Source: Curtobacterium sp. Leaf261
GTDB taxonomy: Bacteria; Actinomycetota; Actinomycetes; Actinomycetales; Microbacteriaceae
Assembly: GCF_001422205.1 (NCBI RefSeq)
Contig: NZ_LMMJ01000001.1
Span: forward strand, 1-64,000
Reading direction: 5' to 3'
DNA: 64,000 bases
How positions within the stretch are numbered: the stretch's first letter is position 1; the number at the start of each line of letters is the position of its first letter. A model generated the notes under the pieces. The model saw nothing but the letters and a program-made list of their open reading frames with translations, was not told the origin of the DNA and searched no databases. The position numbers and the translations under genes are program-made. Below, piece after piece: positions 1 through 8,529 of the stretch.

Positions 1-3
1 GGC

Positions 4-1236
4 GGATTCAAGGGGTCGTTGCAACGGGTGGTTGTTTTGGGTCCGAGAGTAGCTGCTCGAATGATTCTGCCGGGGTGCGGTAGTCCAGTGTCTTGCGGGG
101 TCGGCCGTTGAGTTCAGCAGCGACTTCGAGGAGCCGTTCCGGGCTGTGGACGCTGAGGTCGGTGGACTTCGGGAAGTACTGGCGGAGCAGGCCGTTGGTG
201 TTTTCGTTGGAACCGCGCTGCCAGGGCTTGTGGGGGTCGCAGAAGTAGATCGCGAGGTCCGTGGCGAGGGTGATGTCCTTGTGCCGGGCAAGCTCCGTGC
301 CCTGATCCCACGTCAACGACCGACGGAGATGCACGGGCAGGGTCTGGATGGTGGGGATCATCGCGTCGCGAACCGCGTCGGCGCTGTGCCCATCAGGCAG
401 GTGCAGCAGCATCACGTACCGGCTCGTGCGCTCGACGAGAGTGCCGATTGCACTGCGCGCGTTCGTGCCGACGATCAGGTCCCCTTCCCAGTGGCCGGGC
501 ACGGCGCGATCGTCAGCCTCGGCGGGGCGTTCACTGATCAGGATCATGTCGCGGATCTTCGACCACGACGCCCGCCTGGGCTCACCACGATGCCGGCGGA
601 TGGCGCGACCGGTCCGAAGGTGTTTGTGCAAGTCAGCGCGCAGGTGCCCGCGGCCCTGCACGAACAGGGACTGGTAGATCGTCTCGTGGGACACGTGCAT
701 CTCCGGCCGGTTCGGGAAGGACCTGGCCAGGTCATCACGGATCTGCTCCGGGGACCAGTTCCGCACCAACCGCAGCTCAACCTGCAGAGCCAGCTCGACC
801 CTGTCCAGCTTCCGCGGTTTGGGCCGGCGCGCTCGGACGCGGCACCGCTTCTCAGCCGCGTATGGCCGGTAATCGCCGCTACGGGAGCTGTTCCGGGCGA
901 GCTCTCGACTGATCGTCGATGGCGCCCGCCCGAGCTCAGCTGCGATCTGGCGAATACCGACGCCAGCCAGGCGCAGGTCAGCGATCCGGAGCCGTTCCTC
1001 CTCGCTCAAGTACCGGCCAGAACGAGGCGCTCGCTCGAACGGGTTCTTCCCGCGAGCAGCTTTGAACCATCGGTATCCCTGACGTGGATGCACCCCGACA
1101 GCATCGCAAGCAGCGGGCCTGCTCACGCCCTGTCCGAGAAGCTCCCAGAATCGCGCCTCCCGGGCACGCTGCTCCAGCCTCGATCCCATCTGCAACACTC
1201 CAAATCACGGTGGTGTTGCAACGACCAGCTGAACCC
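4..1236 (-). mobile_element. IS30-family insertion sequence, apparently complete
   Basis: The element is bounded by imperfect 22-bp inverted repeats at 4-25 and 1215-1236. They share the core GGTCGTTGCAAC (14-25; complement at 1215-1226) and an outer GGRTTCA block, matching at 18 of 22 positions by eye. It encodes one transposase on the minus strand. The three bases outside each end (GGC left, AAG right) do not form a target-site duplication, so the left boundary or the insertion history is uncertain. The window begins only 3 bp outside the element. The transposase stop codon (8-10) lies inside the left inverted repeat. Confidence 0.85.
8..1198 (-). CDS. IS30-family transposase (DDE)
   Basis: A 396-aa transposase that would cut and join the ends of its own element. 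The N-terminal part carries a helix-turn-helix around residues 72-103 (IRQIAAELGRAPSTISREL), as IS30 transposases do for end binding. The catalytic core shows HWEGDLIVG with Asp240, LTWDQGTE with Asp298 and QRGSNENTNG with Glu332. The last pair is spaced D(33)E, the IS30-family value. The length is normal for the family (about 320-400 aa) and there is no frameshift, so the protein may be active. The start at 1198 follows the right inverted repeat. The first 20 codons recur in the detached end at 1368-1468. Confidence 0.93.
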   Translation of the reverse strand: MLQMGSRLEQRAREARFWELLGQGVSRPAACDAVGVHPRQGYRWFKAARGKNPFERAPRSGRYLSEEERLRIADLRLAGVGIRQIAAELGRAPSTISRELARNSSRSGDYRPYAAEKRCRVRARRPKPRKLDRVELALQVELRLVRNWSPEQIRDDLARSFPNRPEMHVSHETIYQSLFVQGRGHLRADLHKHLRTGRAIRRHRGEPRRASWSKIRDMILISERPAEADDRAVPGHWEGDLIVGTNARSAIGTLVERTSRYVMLLHLPDGHSADAVRDAMIPTIQTLPVHLRRSLTWDQGTELARHKDITLATDLAIYFCDPHKPWQRGSNENTNGLLRQYFPKSTDLSVHSPERLLEVAAELNGRPRKTLDYRTPAESFEQLLSDPKQPPVATTP

Positions 1237-1367
1237 AAGGATCCGCTACCGGGCGCTTGACTTCGAGTTCTCGCTGCAGCACCAGTCGAGCCACCAGCTG
1301 TCGACCCCGTCGGCCTTCGATGAGCCGATCGTCAGCACCGGACACCGCGGCGACCGGACCCTCGGTG

Positions 1368-1468
1368 AGCTCCCAGAATCGCGCCTCCCGGGCACGCTGC
1401 TCCAGCCTCGATCCCATCTGCAACACTCCAAATCACGGTGGTGTTGCAACGACCAGCTGAACCCAAGG
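1368..1468 (-). repeat. Detached right end of a second IS30 copy (direct repeat of 1140-1240)
   Basis: These 101 bases are an exact copy, as far as I can read, of 1140-1240, displaced by 228 bp. The copy includes the right inverted repeat (1443-1464), 4 bp beyond it, and the first 20 codons of the transposase. After codon 20 homology stops. The 127 bp between the copies (1241-1367) match nothing else in the window, although on the minus strand they read as a plausible charged peptide fused in frame to the transposase N-terminus. This looks like the remnant of a tandem or nested IS30 insertion followed by deletion. Confidence 0.8.
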
Positions 1469-1475
1469 TTCCCGG

Positions 1476-2174
1476 TCAGGACTTCGGGGTGGCGTGCACC
1501 AGGAACTCGACGGACCCGGTCTTCTCGACCTTGACGAACCCGAGGCTCGGCGCCGTCACCCCGTAGTCCGCGAAGGTGATCGGGATCGACCCCGTGACGT
1601 CGGCGCCGTCCCCGGAGAGGCCCGAGGTGATCGTCGCCGTGACGGTCTTCGTGACACCGTGCAGGGTGAGCTTGCCGGTGACCTCCTGCTTCGTCGTCGC
1701 CGAGTCGCTCGATGGAACGGCATCGGCGATCGACTCGGTCGTCGTGAACGTCGCCGTCGGGAACGCCTGGGCGTCCATCGCCGAGTCCCGGAAGTAAGCG
1801 TCGCGGTTCCCGGAGTCGGTGGCGATGCTCGCGACGTCGACCGTGATGGTCGCCGCGGTGATGTCCGACCCCTCGACGGTGGCGGTGCCCGTCACCTTCT
1901 TGGTGCGACCCGTGACGGTGACGGGGGAGCCGTTCAGGACCTCGTCGACGCGGTAGCCGGCGTAGGACCCGGAGCCGACCGTCCAGTCGCCGGACAGCTG
2001 CGCGGCATCGAGCGTGGACGCCTCGCGGGTCGCGGCGATCGAGGGCGCCGCGTCGGCTTCGCCCGCGATGCTGTTGCGGTAGATGGCGGGTCCGGCGATG
2101 GCGGCGGTGCCGCCGACCACCACGACCACGGCTGCGACGGTGATCCAGAGGGTGCGCTTGCGTCGGCGTTCCAT
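1476..2174 (-). CDS. YceI-like domain protein, membrane-anchored
   Basis: A 232-aa protein starting MERRRKRTL with one N-terminal membrane segment at about residues 8-27. A YceI-type lipocalin-like domain follows (about 60-230). The family fold binds isoprenoid or other amphipathic lipids. Typical YceI features are the GDWTVGSGSYAGYRVDE opening, repeated VTGTATVEG / VTGKLTLHGVTKTV strands and the FRDSAMDAQAFPTATF stretch. The start at 2174 is chosen because the preceding in-frame codons (to 2411) run through the divergent glycosyltransferase start and promoter. It ends 8 bp from the IS30 remnant, so the IS debris lies at its 3' side and has not damaged it. The ligand is unknown. Confidence 0.82.
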   Translation of the reverse strand: MERRRKRTLWITVAAVVVVVGGTAAIAGPAIYRNSIAGEADAAPSIAATREASTLDAAQLSGDWTVGSGSYAGYRVDEVLNGSPVTVTGRTKKVTGTATVEGSDITAATITVDVASIATDSGNRDAYFRDSAMDAQAFPTATFTTTESIADAVPSSDSATTKQEVTGKLTLHGVTKTVTATITSGLSGDGADVTGSIPITFADYGVTAPSLGFVKVEKTGSVEFLVHATPKS

Positions 2175-2271
2175 GCCGGAACGGTGACACGTCACTATGC
2201 GCGGGTGCTGGGAGCAGGCCATGAGCCGGCCGGGTGCCACCGCCGTCCCGCGGGAGACCGCATCCGCCCGG

Positions 2272-2277
2272 TACGCT
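2272..2277 (+). promoter_or_regulatory. -10 element TACGCT of a leaderless promoter
   Basis: TACGCT lies exactly 6 nt before the GTG at 2284. The transcript is therefore expected to start at or next to the start codon. The same arrangement precedes several other genes in this window. Confidence 0.5.
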
Positions 2278-2283
2278 CTCCGG

Positions 2284-3552
2284 GTGACGAGGAACGGGAC
2301 CGCGCGGGACATCGAGCGCGCGGGCCTCGTGCTCGCCTTCGCCGCGGTGCACGCACTCCTGTGGTGGACCGGCACGACCGGCCCGAACCTGCCCTTCGGT
2401 GACGTGACCATCGCCTACCGCCAGTGGATGGACCAGGGCGGGCTCTCCGGCGGCTGGGTCGGCATCGACAAGCCCTGGGTCTACCCGGTCGTCGCGCTCG
2501 TGCCGATGCTGCTCGCCTCCGTCGGCGGCACGGGGTCGATCGAGCTCGGGTGGCTCGTCATGGTCACGGTGCTCGACGGCATCGTCCTCGCGCTGCTCTG
2601 GCGACAGCGCGTCGGGCGGGTCCGGGTCGCATGGTGGTGGACGGTGTTCCTGCTCGCCCTCGGGCCGATCGCGCTCGGACGCATCGACACCGTCGCCACC
2701 GCGGTCGCCCTCGCCGGGGTTGTCTGGATCGCTCGTCGTCCGGCCGTCGCCTCCGCGCTCTTCACGGTGGCCGCCTGGATCAAGGTGTGGCCGGCCGCGC
2801 TGGTCGGAGTGCTCCTGCTGCTCCGTCGCGGCCTGCGGACGCGAGTGCTCCTCGGCGCAGCGATCGTGACGGCCGTCGTGGTGCTGCTCGACCTGCTCGT
2901 CGGCGGGGGTGCCCATCTGCTCTCGTTCGTCGGCCAGCAGACGGGGAGGGGCCTCCAGATCGAGGCGCCGCTCGCCACCCCGTTCCTGTGGCGCGCGTCC
3001 GCGGGCGTGCACGGCACGTTCGTCTACTACGACGCGCAGATCCTGACCTTCCAGGTCGCCGGGGCGGGGACGTCGATCGCATCGGCGATCTCGACGCAGC
3101 TGATGGCGCTCGTCGTCCTGGTCGGCGCACTGCTCGCGCTCTGGGCAGCTGCGTCCGGAGCCCGTCGCACGGAACTCGCACCGGTGCTCGCGCTGCTGTT
3201 CGTCGGGGCGCTCATCGCGACGAACAAGGTCGGCTCGCCGCAGTACATCGGCTGGTTGGCCGTGCCCGTCGTGTGGGGACTCCTCGCAGGGCGGCGGAGT
3301 GCGCGGCGGTTCGCGCTGCCCGCCGTGCTCGCACTCGTGACGGCGTTCGCGACCCAGCTGATCTACCCCGACTACTACGACCGGGTGCTCGCGCTGCAGC
3401 CGCTGCTGCTCGGGGTGCTCACCGTCCGGAACGCGCTCGAGGTGGTGCTGCTCGTCTGGAGCGTCGTCGCGCTGGTCCGGATGGGCAGGGCGGCGCGCAT
3501 CGCCGCTGCGCACGGCCGGGAGGCACGGCCCGCCCCCGCCGTGCAGGCCTGA
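2284..3552 (+). CDS. GT87-type (DUF2029) polytopic glycosyltransferase
   Basis: A 422-aa integral membrane protein with about ten hydrophobic segments and loops such as GPNLPFGDV, GIDKPWVYP and a charged GRIDTVATAV motif. This pattern resembles the GT-C fold GT87 family of polyprenol-phosphate-dependent mannosyl or arabinosyl transferases. In actinobacteria these build lipoglycans or cell-wall glycans on the outer face of the membrane. I chose the GTG at 2284 because a TACGCT -10 box sits 6 nt upstream. An ATG at 2221 would add 21 residues. The gene is divergent from the YceI gene. Donor and acceptor cannot be read from the sequence, and a different GT-C-like family is possible. Confidence 0.7.
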   Translation: MTRNGTARDIERAGLVLAFAAVHALLWWTGTTGPNLPFGDVTIAYRQWMDQGGLSGGWVGIDKPWVYPVVALVPMLLASVGGTGSIELGWLVMVTVLDGIVLALLWRQRVGRVRVAWWWTVFLLALGPIALGRIDTVATAVALAGVVWIARRPAVASALFTVAAWIKVWPAALVGVLLLLRRGLRTRVLLGAAIVTAVVVLLDLLVGGGAHLLSFVGQQTGRGLQIEAPLATPFLWRASAGVHGTFVYYDAQILTFQVAGAGTSIASAISTQLMALVVLVGALLALWAAASGARRTELAPVLALLFVGALIATNKVGSPQYIGWLAVPVVWGLLAGRRSARRFALPAVLALVTAFATQLIYPDYYDRVLALQPLLLGVLTVRNALEVVLLVWSVVALVRMGRAARIAAAHGREARPAPAVQA

Positions 3553-3692
3553 CCCCGGCGAACGGCCGGGCCGGGTGCGGGCCAGACCCCGGCGAACCGC
3601 CGGCCTGGTGCGGCCCGACCGGGCCGGGTGCGGGCCTGGCGGATCGTGGCTCGTCACCCCGTCGTGCGGGATCGAGTGGCAGCATGGGCGAC

Positions 3693-4001
3693 ATGATCGT
3701 CGCCTTCTCGCTCAGCCCGTCCGGTGGTCCCTCCGAAGCGTCCGACGGGTCGGTGCACGACGCCGTCGCCGCCGCGGTGCGGATCGTCCGGGAGTCCGGG
3801 CTGCCCAACCGGACCTCGTCGATGTTCACCGAGGTCGAGGGGGAGTGGGACGAGGTGATGGACGTCGTCAAGCGCGCGACGGAGGCGGTCGGGGAGTTCG
3901 GCACCCGGGTCTCGCTGGTGCTGAAGGCCGACATCCGACCGGGCCGGTCCGGCGAGCTCGACGGCAAGCTCGAGCGGCTCGAGGCGGCGCTCGGGTCCTG
4001 A
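3693..4001 (+). CDS. Thiamine-binding / MTH1187-YkoF family protein
   Basis: A 102-aa soluble protein (MIVAFSLSPSGG..., ending LERLEAALGS). The features GGPSEASDGSVHDAVAAAV, SGLPNRTSSMFTEVEGEWDEVM and SLVLKADIRPGRSGELDGK match the DUF77/YkoF-like ferredoxin-fold family. Members bind thiamine or related small ligands as dimers or tetramers. The length is normal for the family. The first ATG at 3684 would add three residues. The second ATG (3693) is preferred because CAGCAT lies 7 nt before it, resembling the leaderless -10 boxes elsewhere. No thiamine transporter or biosynthesis gene adjoins, so the ligand is inferred from the family only. Confidence 0.82.
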   Translation: MIVAFSLSPSGGPSEASDGSVHDAVAAAVRIVRESGLPNRTSSMFTEVEGEWDEVMDVVKRATEAVGEFGTRVSLVLKADIRPGRSGELDGKLERLEAALGS

Positions 4002-4130
4002 CACGCCGGCCGGCGTCGCTCGACGACCGTCGCGGCGCGCCTCCCGCGGATGTCGGTGGCCGGGTGTGTGCTGGGTGTCATCGGCAGGAGTCGATGCCAG
4101 GAACCACGACCGAGACCTCAGGAGGACCGG

Positions 4131-4325
4131 ATGATCCACGACGGATGGTGCGACGACTGCGACGACCGGACCGTTGTGATCGATGGCGAGTCCGAGTGGG
4201 CCACGTGCACGGAGTGTGGGACCGGGTGGGTCTGGCGTGACGACATCGCCGAGCGGGCGGAAGTCGCGGGGTCCCGAGCTCTCCGCGTGTCGTCCGAGGT
4301 CGTCCAGGAGCGTCGCGCGGCCTGA
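4131..4325 (+). CDS. Small zinc-ribbon-like protein
   Basis: A 64-aa protein beginning MIHDGWCDDCDDR. It contains two CxxC pairs (CDDC near residue 7 and CTEC near residue 30), followed by GTGWVWRDD. Four cysteines in two knuckles are typical of a structural zinc ribbon. The C-terminal half is charged and likely helical. A strong ribosome-binding site (AGGAGG, about 6 nt before the ATG) fixes the start at 4131, although the open frame extends to 4050. Function is unknown. A nucleic-acid or protein-binding role is only a guess from the fold. Confidence 0.7.
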   Translation: MIHDGWCDDCDDRTVVIDGESEWATCTECGTGWVWRDDIAERAEVAGSRALRVSSEVVQERRAA

Positions 4326-4642
4326 TCGCCCCGCTCCGCGACGAACCGGGTGGACCCGATCCGGGCTTCCGGTGCCGCGCCGGCGCGGTCTAGCATGGGA
4401 CTCCCGGCCGGCTCTCGATGATCCGGTCGGCCTCGCTCATCGTCGAGCAGCATCGACGCTTCGGCTCCGATGAGCGAGCACGTGCCCTGCGTGCAGAGTT
4501 CCCGCTTGCAGTCCGAGCGAGCAACGCGTCCGTTCTGATCCTGATGCGGTGGATCCGAGCCGGGTGGATGGACGCCCAGCCACGTCGATGACGTCCGTCG
4601 CCCTGCCACCGCACACCGTTCCTCCCGTTCGAGAGTCCAGTC
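4326..4642 (+). promoter_or_regulatory. 317-bp gene-free leader before the MFS gene with a TAGCAT -10 box
   Basis: TAGCAT at 4391-4396 is a good -10 hexamer, about 250 bp before the MFS start. The region beyond it is visibly less G/C-rich than its neighbours. It contains two small open frames: 57 codons from the ATG at 4418 (stop at 4589-4591) and 22 codons from the ATG at 4470 (stop at 4536-4538). Either could be a leader peptide or chance. No ribosome-binding site supports either one clearly. Confidence 0.35.
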
Positions 4643-5947
4643 ATGACCAGCCCACGCCCGTACTCGCCCACCGGGCGTCTGCACGCACTCGGCGGGCTCA
4701 CGCCGCGTCGCCGTACGGCGGCTCTCCTCGCGCTCGCGCTCGGCGGGTTCGCGATCGGCACGACCGAGTTCGTGGCGATGGGGCTGCTGCCGAACATCGC
4801 TGCGGCCCTGCTGCCCGGTCAGTACGCGGCGAACCCGGAGACGGGCATCGCGCAGGCCGGGTGGCTCGTCAGCGCCTACGCGCTCGGGGTCGTCGTCGGG
4901 GCGCCGACCATCGCGGCCGCGTCCGCGCGGTTCCCGCGCAAGAAGCTGCTCCTCGTGCTCCTCGTCGGGTTCACCCTCGCCACGATCGCGAGCGCGGTGC
5001 TGCCGACGTTCGGGCTCGTGGTCCTCGCGCGGTTCGTCGCCGGGCTGCCCCACGGAGCGTACTTCGGCATCGCGTCGATCGTCGCCGCCGACATCATGGG
5101 GCCGGGCAACCGGGGCAAGGGCATCGCGATGGTGATGAGCGGGCTCACCGTCGCGAACATCATCGGTGTCCCCGCCGTGACCTTCATCGGGCAGCTCGCT
5201 AACTGGCGAGTCGCCTACGTCGTCGTCGCGCTCCTCTTCGCGGCGACCTTCGTCTCCGTCTTCGCGCTGGTGCCCCCGCAACCCGCCGACGAGACCGCCT
5301 CGATCCGGCGTGAACTCCGGGTCTTCACGGTCCCGCAGGCCTGGATCACCATGGGGCTCGGCGCCGTCGGGTTCGGCGGGTTCTTCGCGGTGTACTCGTA
5401 CATCTCCCCGATCGTCGTGCAGGTCACACACCTGCCCGAGACGACGGTGCCGCTCGTGCTCGTGGTGGTCGGACTCGGCATGACCCTCGGCAACGTCGTC
5501 GGCGGTCACCTGGTCGACCGGAGCGTCAAGCGCACGATCTACCTCGGACTCCTGGCGCTCATCGGCGCGCTGCTGCTCATGGTGTTCCTGGCCTCGAACC
5601 CGGTCGGGGTGTTCGTCGCGGCGTTCTTCGTCGGGGCGACGTCGTCGGCGATCCCGCCCGCGGTGCAGATCCGGCTGATGGACGTGGCTGGGGAGTCGCG
5701 GACGATCGCTGCGGCGCTCAACCACTCGGCGTTCAACATCGGCAACAGCATGGGGGCGTACCTCGGCGGTGCGGCGATCGCGGCCGGGTTCGGGTACCTC
5801 GCGCCGGGGTGGATCGGCATCGTGCTCGCGGCGCTCGGTGTCGGCATCACCGGCATCAGCTACGGGGTGCAGCGGCGGAGCGATCGTCGGCACGCGGTGC
5901 TCGCCACGTCGACCGGGCCGATCACCGCTCCGGTGCCGACGGCCTGA
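4643..5947 (+). CDS. MFS transporter, DHA1 / AraJ-type drug or sugar exporter
   Basis: A 434-aa protein with twelve predicted membrane segments. The opening LALGGFAIGTTEFVAMGLLPNIA is characteristic of the AraJ/YdhP-like branch of the DHA1 efflux family, which exports drugs, purines or sugars by proton antiport. The loop-2 region shows SARFPRKKLLL, and the second half repeats the fold after VDRSVKRTIY. The ATG at 4643 lies about 250 nt after a candidate promoter, giving an unusually long leader. The gene converges on the response regulator across the palindrome-rich stretch 5948-6433. The substrate is unknown. Confidence 0.85.
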   Translation: MTSPRPYSPTGRLHALGGLTPRRRTAALLALALGGFAIGTTEFVAMGLLPNIAAALLPGQYAANPETGIAQAGWLVSAYALGVVVGAPTIAAASARFPRKKLLLVLLVGFTLATIASAVLPTFGLVVLARFVAGLPHGAYFGIASIVAADIMGPGNRGKGIAMVMSGLTVANIIGVPAVTFIGQLANWRVAYVVVALLFAATFVSVFALVPPQPADETASIRRELRVFTVPQAWITMGLGAVGFGGFFAVYSYISPIVVQVTHLPETTVPLVLVVVGLGMTLGNVVGGHLVDRSVKRTIYLGLLALIGALLLMVFLASNPVGVFVAAFFVGATSSAIPPAVQIRLMDVAGESRTIAAALNHSAFNIGNSMGAYLGGAAIAAGFGYLAPGWIGIVLAALGVGITGISYGVQRRSDRRHAVLATSTGPITAPVPTA

Positions 5948-6068
5948 GGCGGGGCTGGCGGACGGGTCCGGCGCGCGGGCCCGCCGCGCGAGGCGCGCGA
6001 GCCCGGCGCGCGAGGCGCGCGAGCCCGCCCGGCTGCCGCGTCGACCGCTCCATCCTCGGCCACTGTCG

Positions 6069-6124
6069 TGAGACGTGCCCAAGTGTCGGGTCGGAGCACG
6101 CAGGCGACAGTTGGGCACGTCTCA
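6069..6124. repeat. 56-bp imperfect palindrome, copy 1
   Basis: The left arm TGAGACGTGCCCAAGTGTCG and the right arm CGACAGTTGGGCACGTCTCA are reverse complements with one mismatch, separated by 16 bp. The copy lies in the 486-bp gene-free stretch 5948-6433 between the convergent MFS and response-regulator genes. Around it are short G/C repeats: GGCGCGCGAGCCCG occurs twice at about 5992-6026, and GGGCAGGGCCGGGGCCC-like runs occur at 6350-6400. I see no gene there. Confidence 0.85.
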
Positions 6125-6240
6125 TCGGGTCGCGCGATGCAGGGCCGAGGCCCGACGCCCGGGCGGACCGGCGCCGGGCGACGCGGCTGCGTCCGGCAGC
6201 AGCGCCCGGCTGCAGCGGTCCTGCGCCCGGCTGCCTGCGG

Positions 6241-6296
6241 TGAGACGTGCCCAAGTGTCGAGTCGGAGCACGCACCCGACAGTTGGGCACGTCTCA
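6241..6296. repeat. 56-bp imperfect palindrome, copy 2
   Basis: This is a second copy of the element at 6069-6124, offset 172 bp, with identical arms and a slightly different 16-bp loop. It is followed by a partial echo of the right arm (CGTCTCACCC at about 6306). Location and structure suggest a bidirectional terminator or a REP-like intergenic repeat. Confidence 0.85.
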
Positions 6297-6433
6297 CCGG
6301 GTCGTGCGTCTCACCCGGTCACGCACCGGTCGCGCGGGGCAGAGCCGAGGCCCAGGCCGGCCGCGCCGGGCAGGGCCGGGGCCCAGGCCGGTCGCGGCCG
6401 AAGGCGGAGGCCCTGCCCGAGAGCCCGCTCGCG

Positions 6434-7105
6434 CTACAGCCCGTGCGGCGCGTCCGTCTGGATGATGATGCCGTCGGTGATCGCGCGCTTCCGCAGGGCG
6501 ACCTTGGTGCCGACGTCGAACCCCGCCACGCGGTACTTCTCGCGGATGCGCTTGAGGTAGCTCTTGGCGGTCTCCTCCGAGATGCCGAGCTGGTACGCCA
6601 CGCTCTTCACGGGCTCGCCACCGCCGTACAGGGCCATCACACGACGCTCCTGGGCGCTCAGCTTCGGCACACCACCGACGTCCCCGGCGTTCAGCGCGAG
6701 GTCGAGCTCCGCTGAGATGTACGGCTCGCCGCGGTGCGCGGACCGGATCGCCTCGACGATCATCTCCGCGCCCTCGCTCTTGACGAGGTACCCCATCGCC
6801 CCGGACGCCAGCGCCTCGCGCACGACGTTCGGCTCGGAGTACGTGCTCATCACGACGGTGGTGACCCCGGCGGTCTTCAGCGTCGAGATCTTCAGGGAGA
6901 TCGGGATGGAGTCCTTGAGGTCGAGGTCGAGGAGCACGACGTCGACCGGGAACTCCGGGTTGGTCAGCAGCTCTGGCCACGTGGTGACGGCTGCGACGAG
7001 CGTGATGTCGTCGGCGGCACCGCGGATCCACTCCGTCAGGGCTCCGAGGAGCATGCGGTGGTCGTCGACGAGTGCGAGACGGATACGTTCCTCGGGAGCT
7101 GCCAC
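6434..7105 (-). CDS. NarL/LuxR-family response regulator
   Basis: A 223-aa regulator. The receiver domain spans residues 8-125, with acidic pair D14/D15, phospho-acceptor Asp60 (VVLLDLDL) and the conserved lysine at 109 (GYLVKS). A LuxR-type helix-turn-helix follows at 149-200 (LSAQERRVMALYGGG, ISEETAKSYLKRI). The start is GTG at 7105, preceded by GAAAGGA. It is the last gene of an operon with the membrane protein and histidine kinase upstream, 98 bp after the membrane-protein stop. It presumably acts on promoters under control of that kinase. Targets are not visible in the window. Confidence 0.9.
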   Translation of the reverse strand: MAAPEERIRLALVDDHRMLLGALTEWIRGAADDITLVAAVTTWPELLTNPEFPVDVVLLDLDLKDSIPISLKISTLKTAGVTTVVMSTYSEPNVVREALASGAMGYLVKSEGAEMIVEAIRSAHRGEPYISAELDLALNAGDVGGVPKLSAQERRVMALYGGGEPVKSVAYQLGISEETAKSYLKRIREKYRVAGFDVGTKVALRKRAITDGIIIQTDAPHGL

Positions 7106-7203
7106 GAGCGGCGTCCTTTCTACGGGGTTCCGGGCCGATCCTAGGTGGATCGGCGGCGGTGGAGGATCAGGCGGTCAGGGTGTCGGGGATGAGTTCGGGT
7201 CGG

Positions 7204-8529
7204 TCACATCGACGGGTGCCGGTCGACGACGCAGTGCACCACGACGTGCAGGACGCCCTCGTGCACCGTGTCGGTGTACGGACCGACCCGCTGGAGCGCG
7301 TCCCACGCAGCGGGGCCGAGTCGGCGCCGGGCGACGCCACGCGACTCGATGACGACCGGCACGTCCATGCGGTCGTCGGAGACCGGGTGGCCGGCTGCGC
7401 CGACCGGCCCGAGGGTGACCGCGACCGTCGCTGTGCCGTCCGGCGTGACGATGCGGCCGTCGCCGACCATCTGCCAGACGGCCTGGAGGAGCCCGTCGCG
7501 CTGGGCGGGGGACAGGTGCCCTGCGAGCGCGGCCGGGTCCGCCACGCTGACCGCGCGGCCGAGGTGGTCCGACTCGGTGATCGCGTGGTACAGCCAGGTC
7601 TCGCGGCGCCCCTCGATGAGGTGCAGACGGAGTTCGGTGGCGAGCGAGGCGGCGACCGACGAGGAGTTCTGCGACAGGGGGAGCGGGTCCGATCCGTTCG
7701 CGACGGCATCGAGGAGCTTCTCGGCCGCGAGGTCGAGGCGGGCCAGCTCGTCCGAGGCGAGCATGCCGACGGCGAACTGCGGTGCGGTGACGGTGCTCTG
7801 CACGAGGACCCGGTCGAGCTCGCGCTGCACGAGCTGTCGGAACCGGTGCACGATGAACAGGCCGACCGACGGCGGCACACCGACGAGCGCGAGCATCGAC
7901 ACCTGCGCGGGGAGCGTCTCCGTCGTGATCGGTGTCGAGAGCAGCGTGACGACGACGAACGCCGCGATGAGCCCCGCGATCGCGATGGCGACCTCTCGAG
8001 CGGGGCGGAGCGTCGTCATCGGGAGCAGGGCGAAGGACGCCGCGATCGAGGCCGTCGCGGTGTGCGCGATGTCGTGCTCCGGCCAGATCGCGATGAAGTC
8101 GAGGGCGACGACACACGCGAGCACCAGGCAGATGAGTGTGAAGGCCGCCCCGGTGAGCCGCTCGCCGTAGGTGAGGACGGTCGCGGTGACGCCGACGGCC
8201 GCGACGATGTACAGCAGCCACGCGGCGGCGGCGGCGTAGGGATCGGTGTAGTCGGGCCAGTGGAACAGGAAGAACGTGATGCCGAAGACCGCCTGCAGGC
8301 CGGTGAGCACCGCGGCGCCGAGCCCCAGGTGACCGGTGCCGAGCGACGGCCCCGGCTGTGCCGCCTGGCGGAGGGACCGTGCACCGGTCGACGTCGACGG
8401 CAGGCCGCGTGCCTGCCGTCGGTCCGTGCCCCTCGCACGCTCACGGGCTTCGCGTCGGGTGCGCGGGGCGGCGTTCACGGACCTGCCGCTGACCGCATCG
8501 CGACCGATGGTGTCTTCGGGGATGTTCAT
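7204..8529 (-). CDS. Six-segment membrane protein of a two-component operon, unknown function
   Basis: A 441-aa protein I do not recognise. A basic N-terminal region (residues 20-60, arginine-rich) precedes about six hydrophobic segments (68-90, 100-120, 126-148, 158-172, 180-199, 206-227). A long soluble C-terminal part (230-441) is helical at first and then strand-rich, with no familiar catalytic motif. The ATG at 8529 overlaps the kinase stop by 4 bp (ATGA) and has GGAGG upstream, so translation is coupled to the kinase. It could be a second sensor, a kinase-modulating partner or a degenerate kinase. The C-terminal region lacks the H, N and G boxes. Confidence 0.75.
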   Translation of the reverse strand: MNIPEDTIGRDAVSGRSVNAAPRTRREARERARGTDRRQARGLPSTSTGARSLRQAAQPGPSLGTGHLGLGAAVLTGLQAVFGITFFLFHWPDYTDPYAAAAAWLLYIVAAVGVTATVLTYGERLTGAAFTLICLVLACVVALDFIAIWPEHDIAHTATASIAASFALLPMTTLRPAREVAIAIAGLIAAFVVVTLLSTPITTETLPAQVSMLALVGVPPSVGLFIVHRFRQLVQRELDRVLVQSTVTAPQFAVGMLASDELARLDLAAEKLLDAVANGSDPLPLSQNSSSVAASLATELRLHLIEGRRETWLYHAITESDHLGRAVSVADPAALAGHLSPAQRDGLLQAVWQMVGDGRIVTPDGTATVAVTLGPVGAAGHPVSDDRMDVPVVIESRGVARRRLGPAAWDALQRVGPYTDTVHEGVLHVVVHCVVDRHPSM

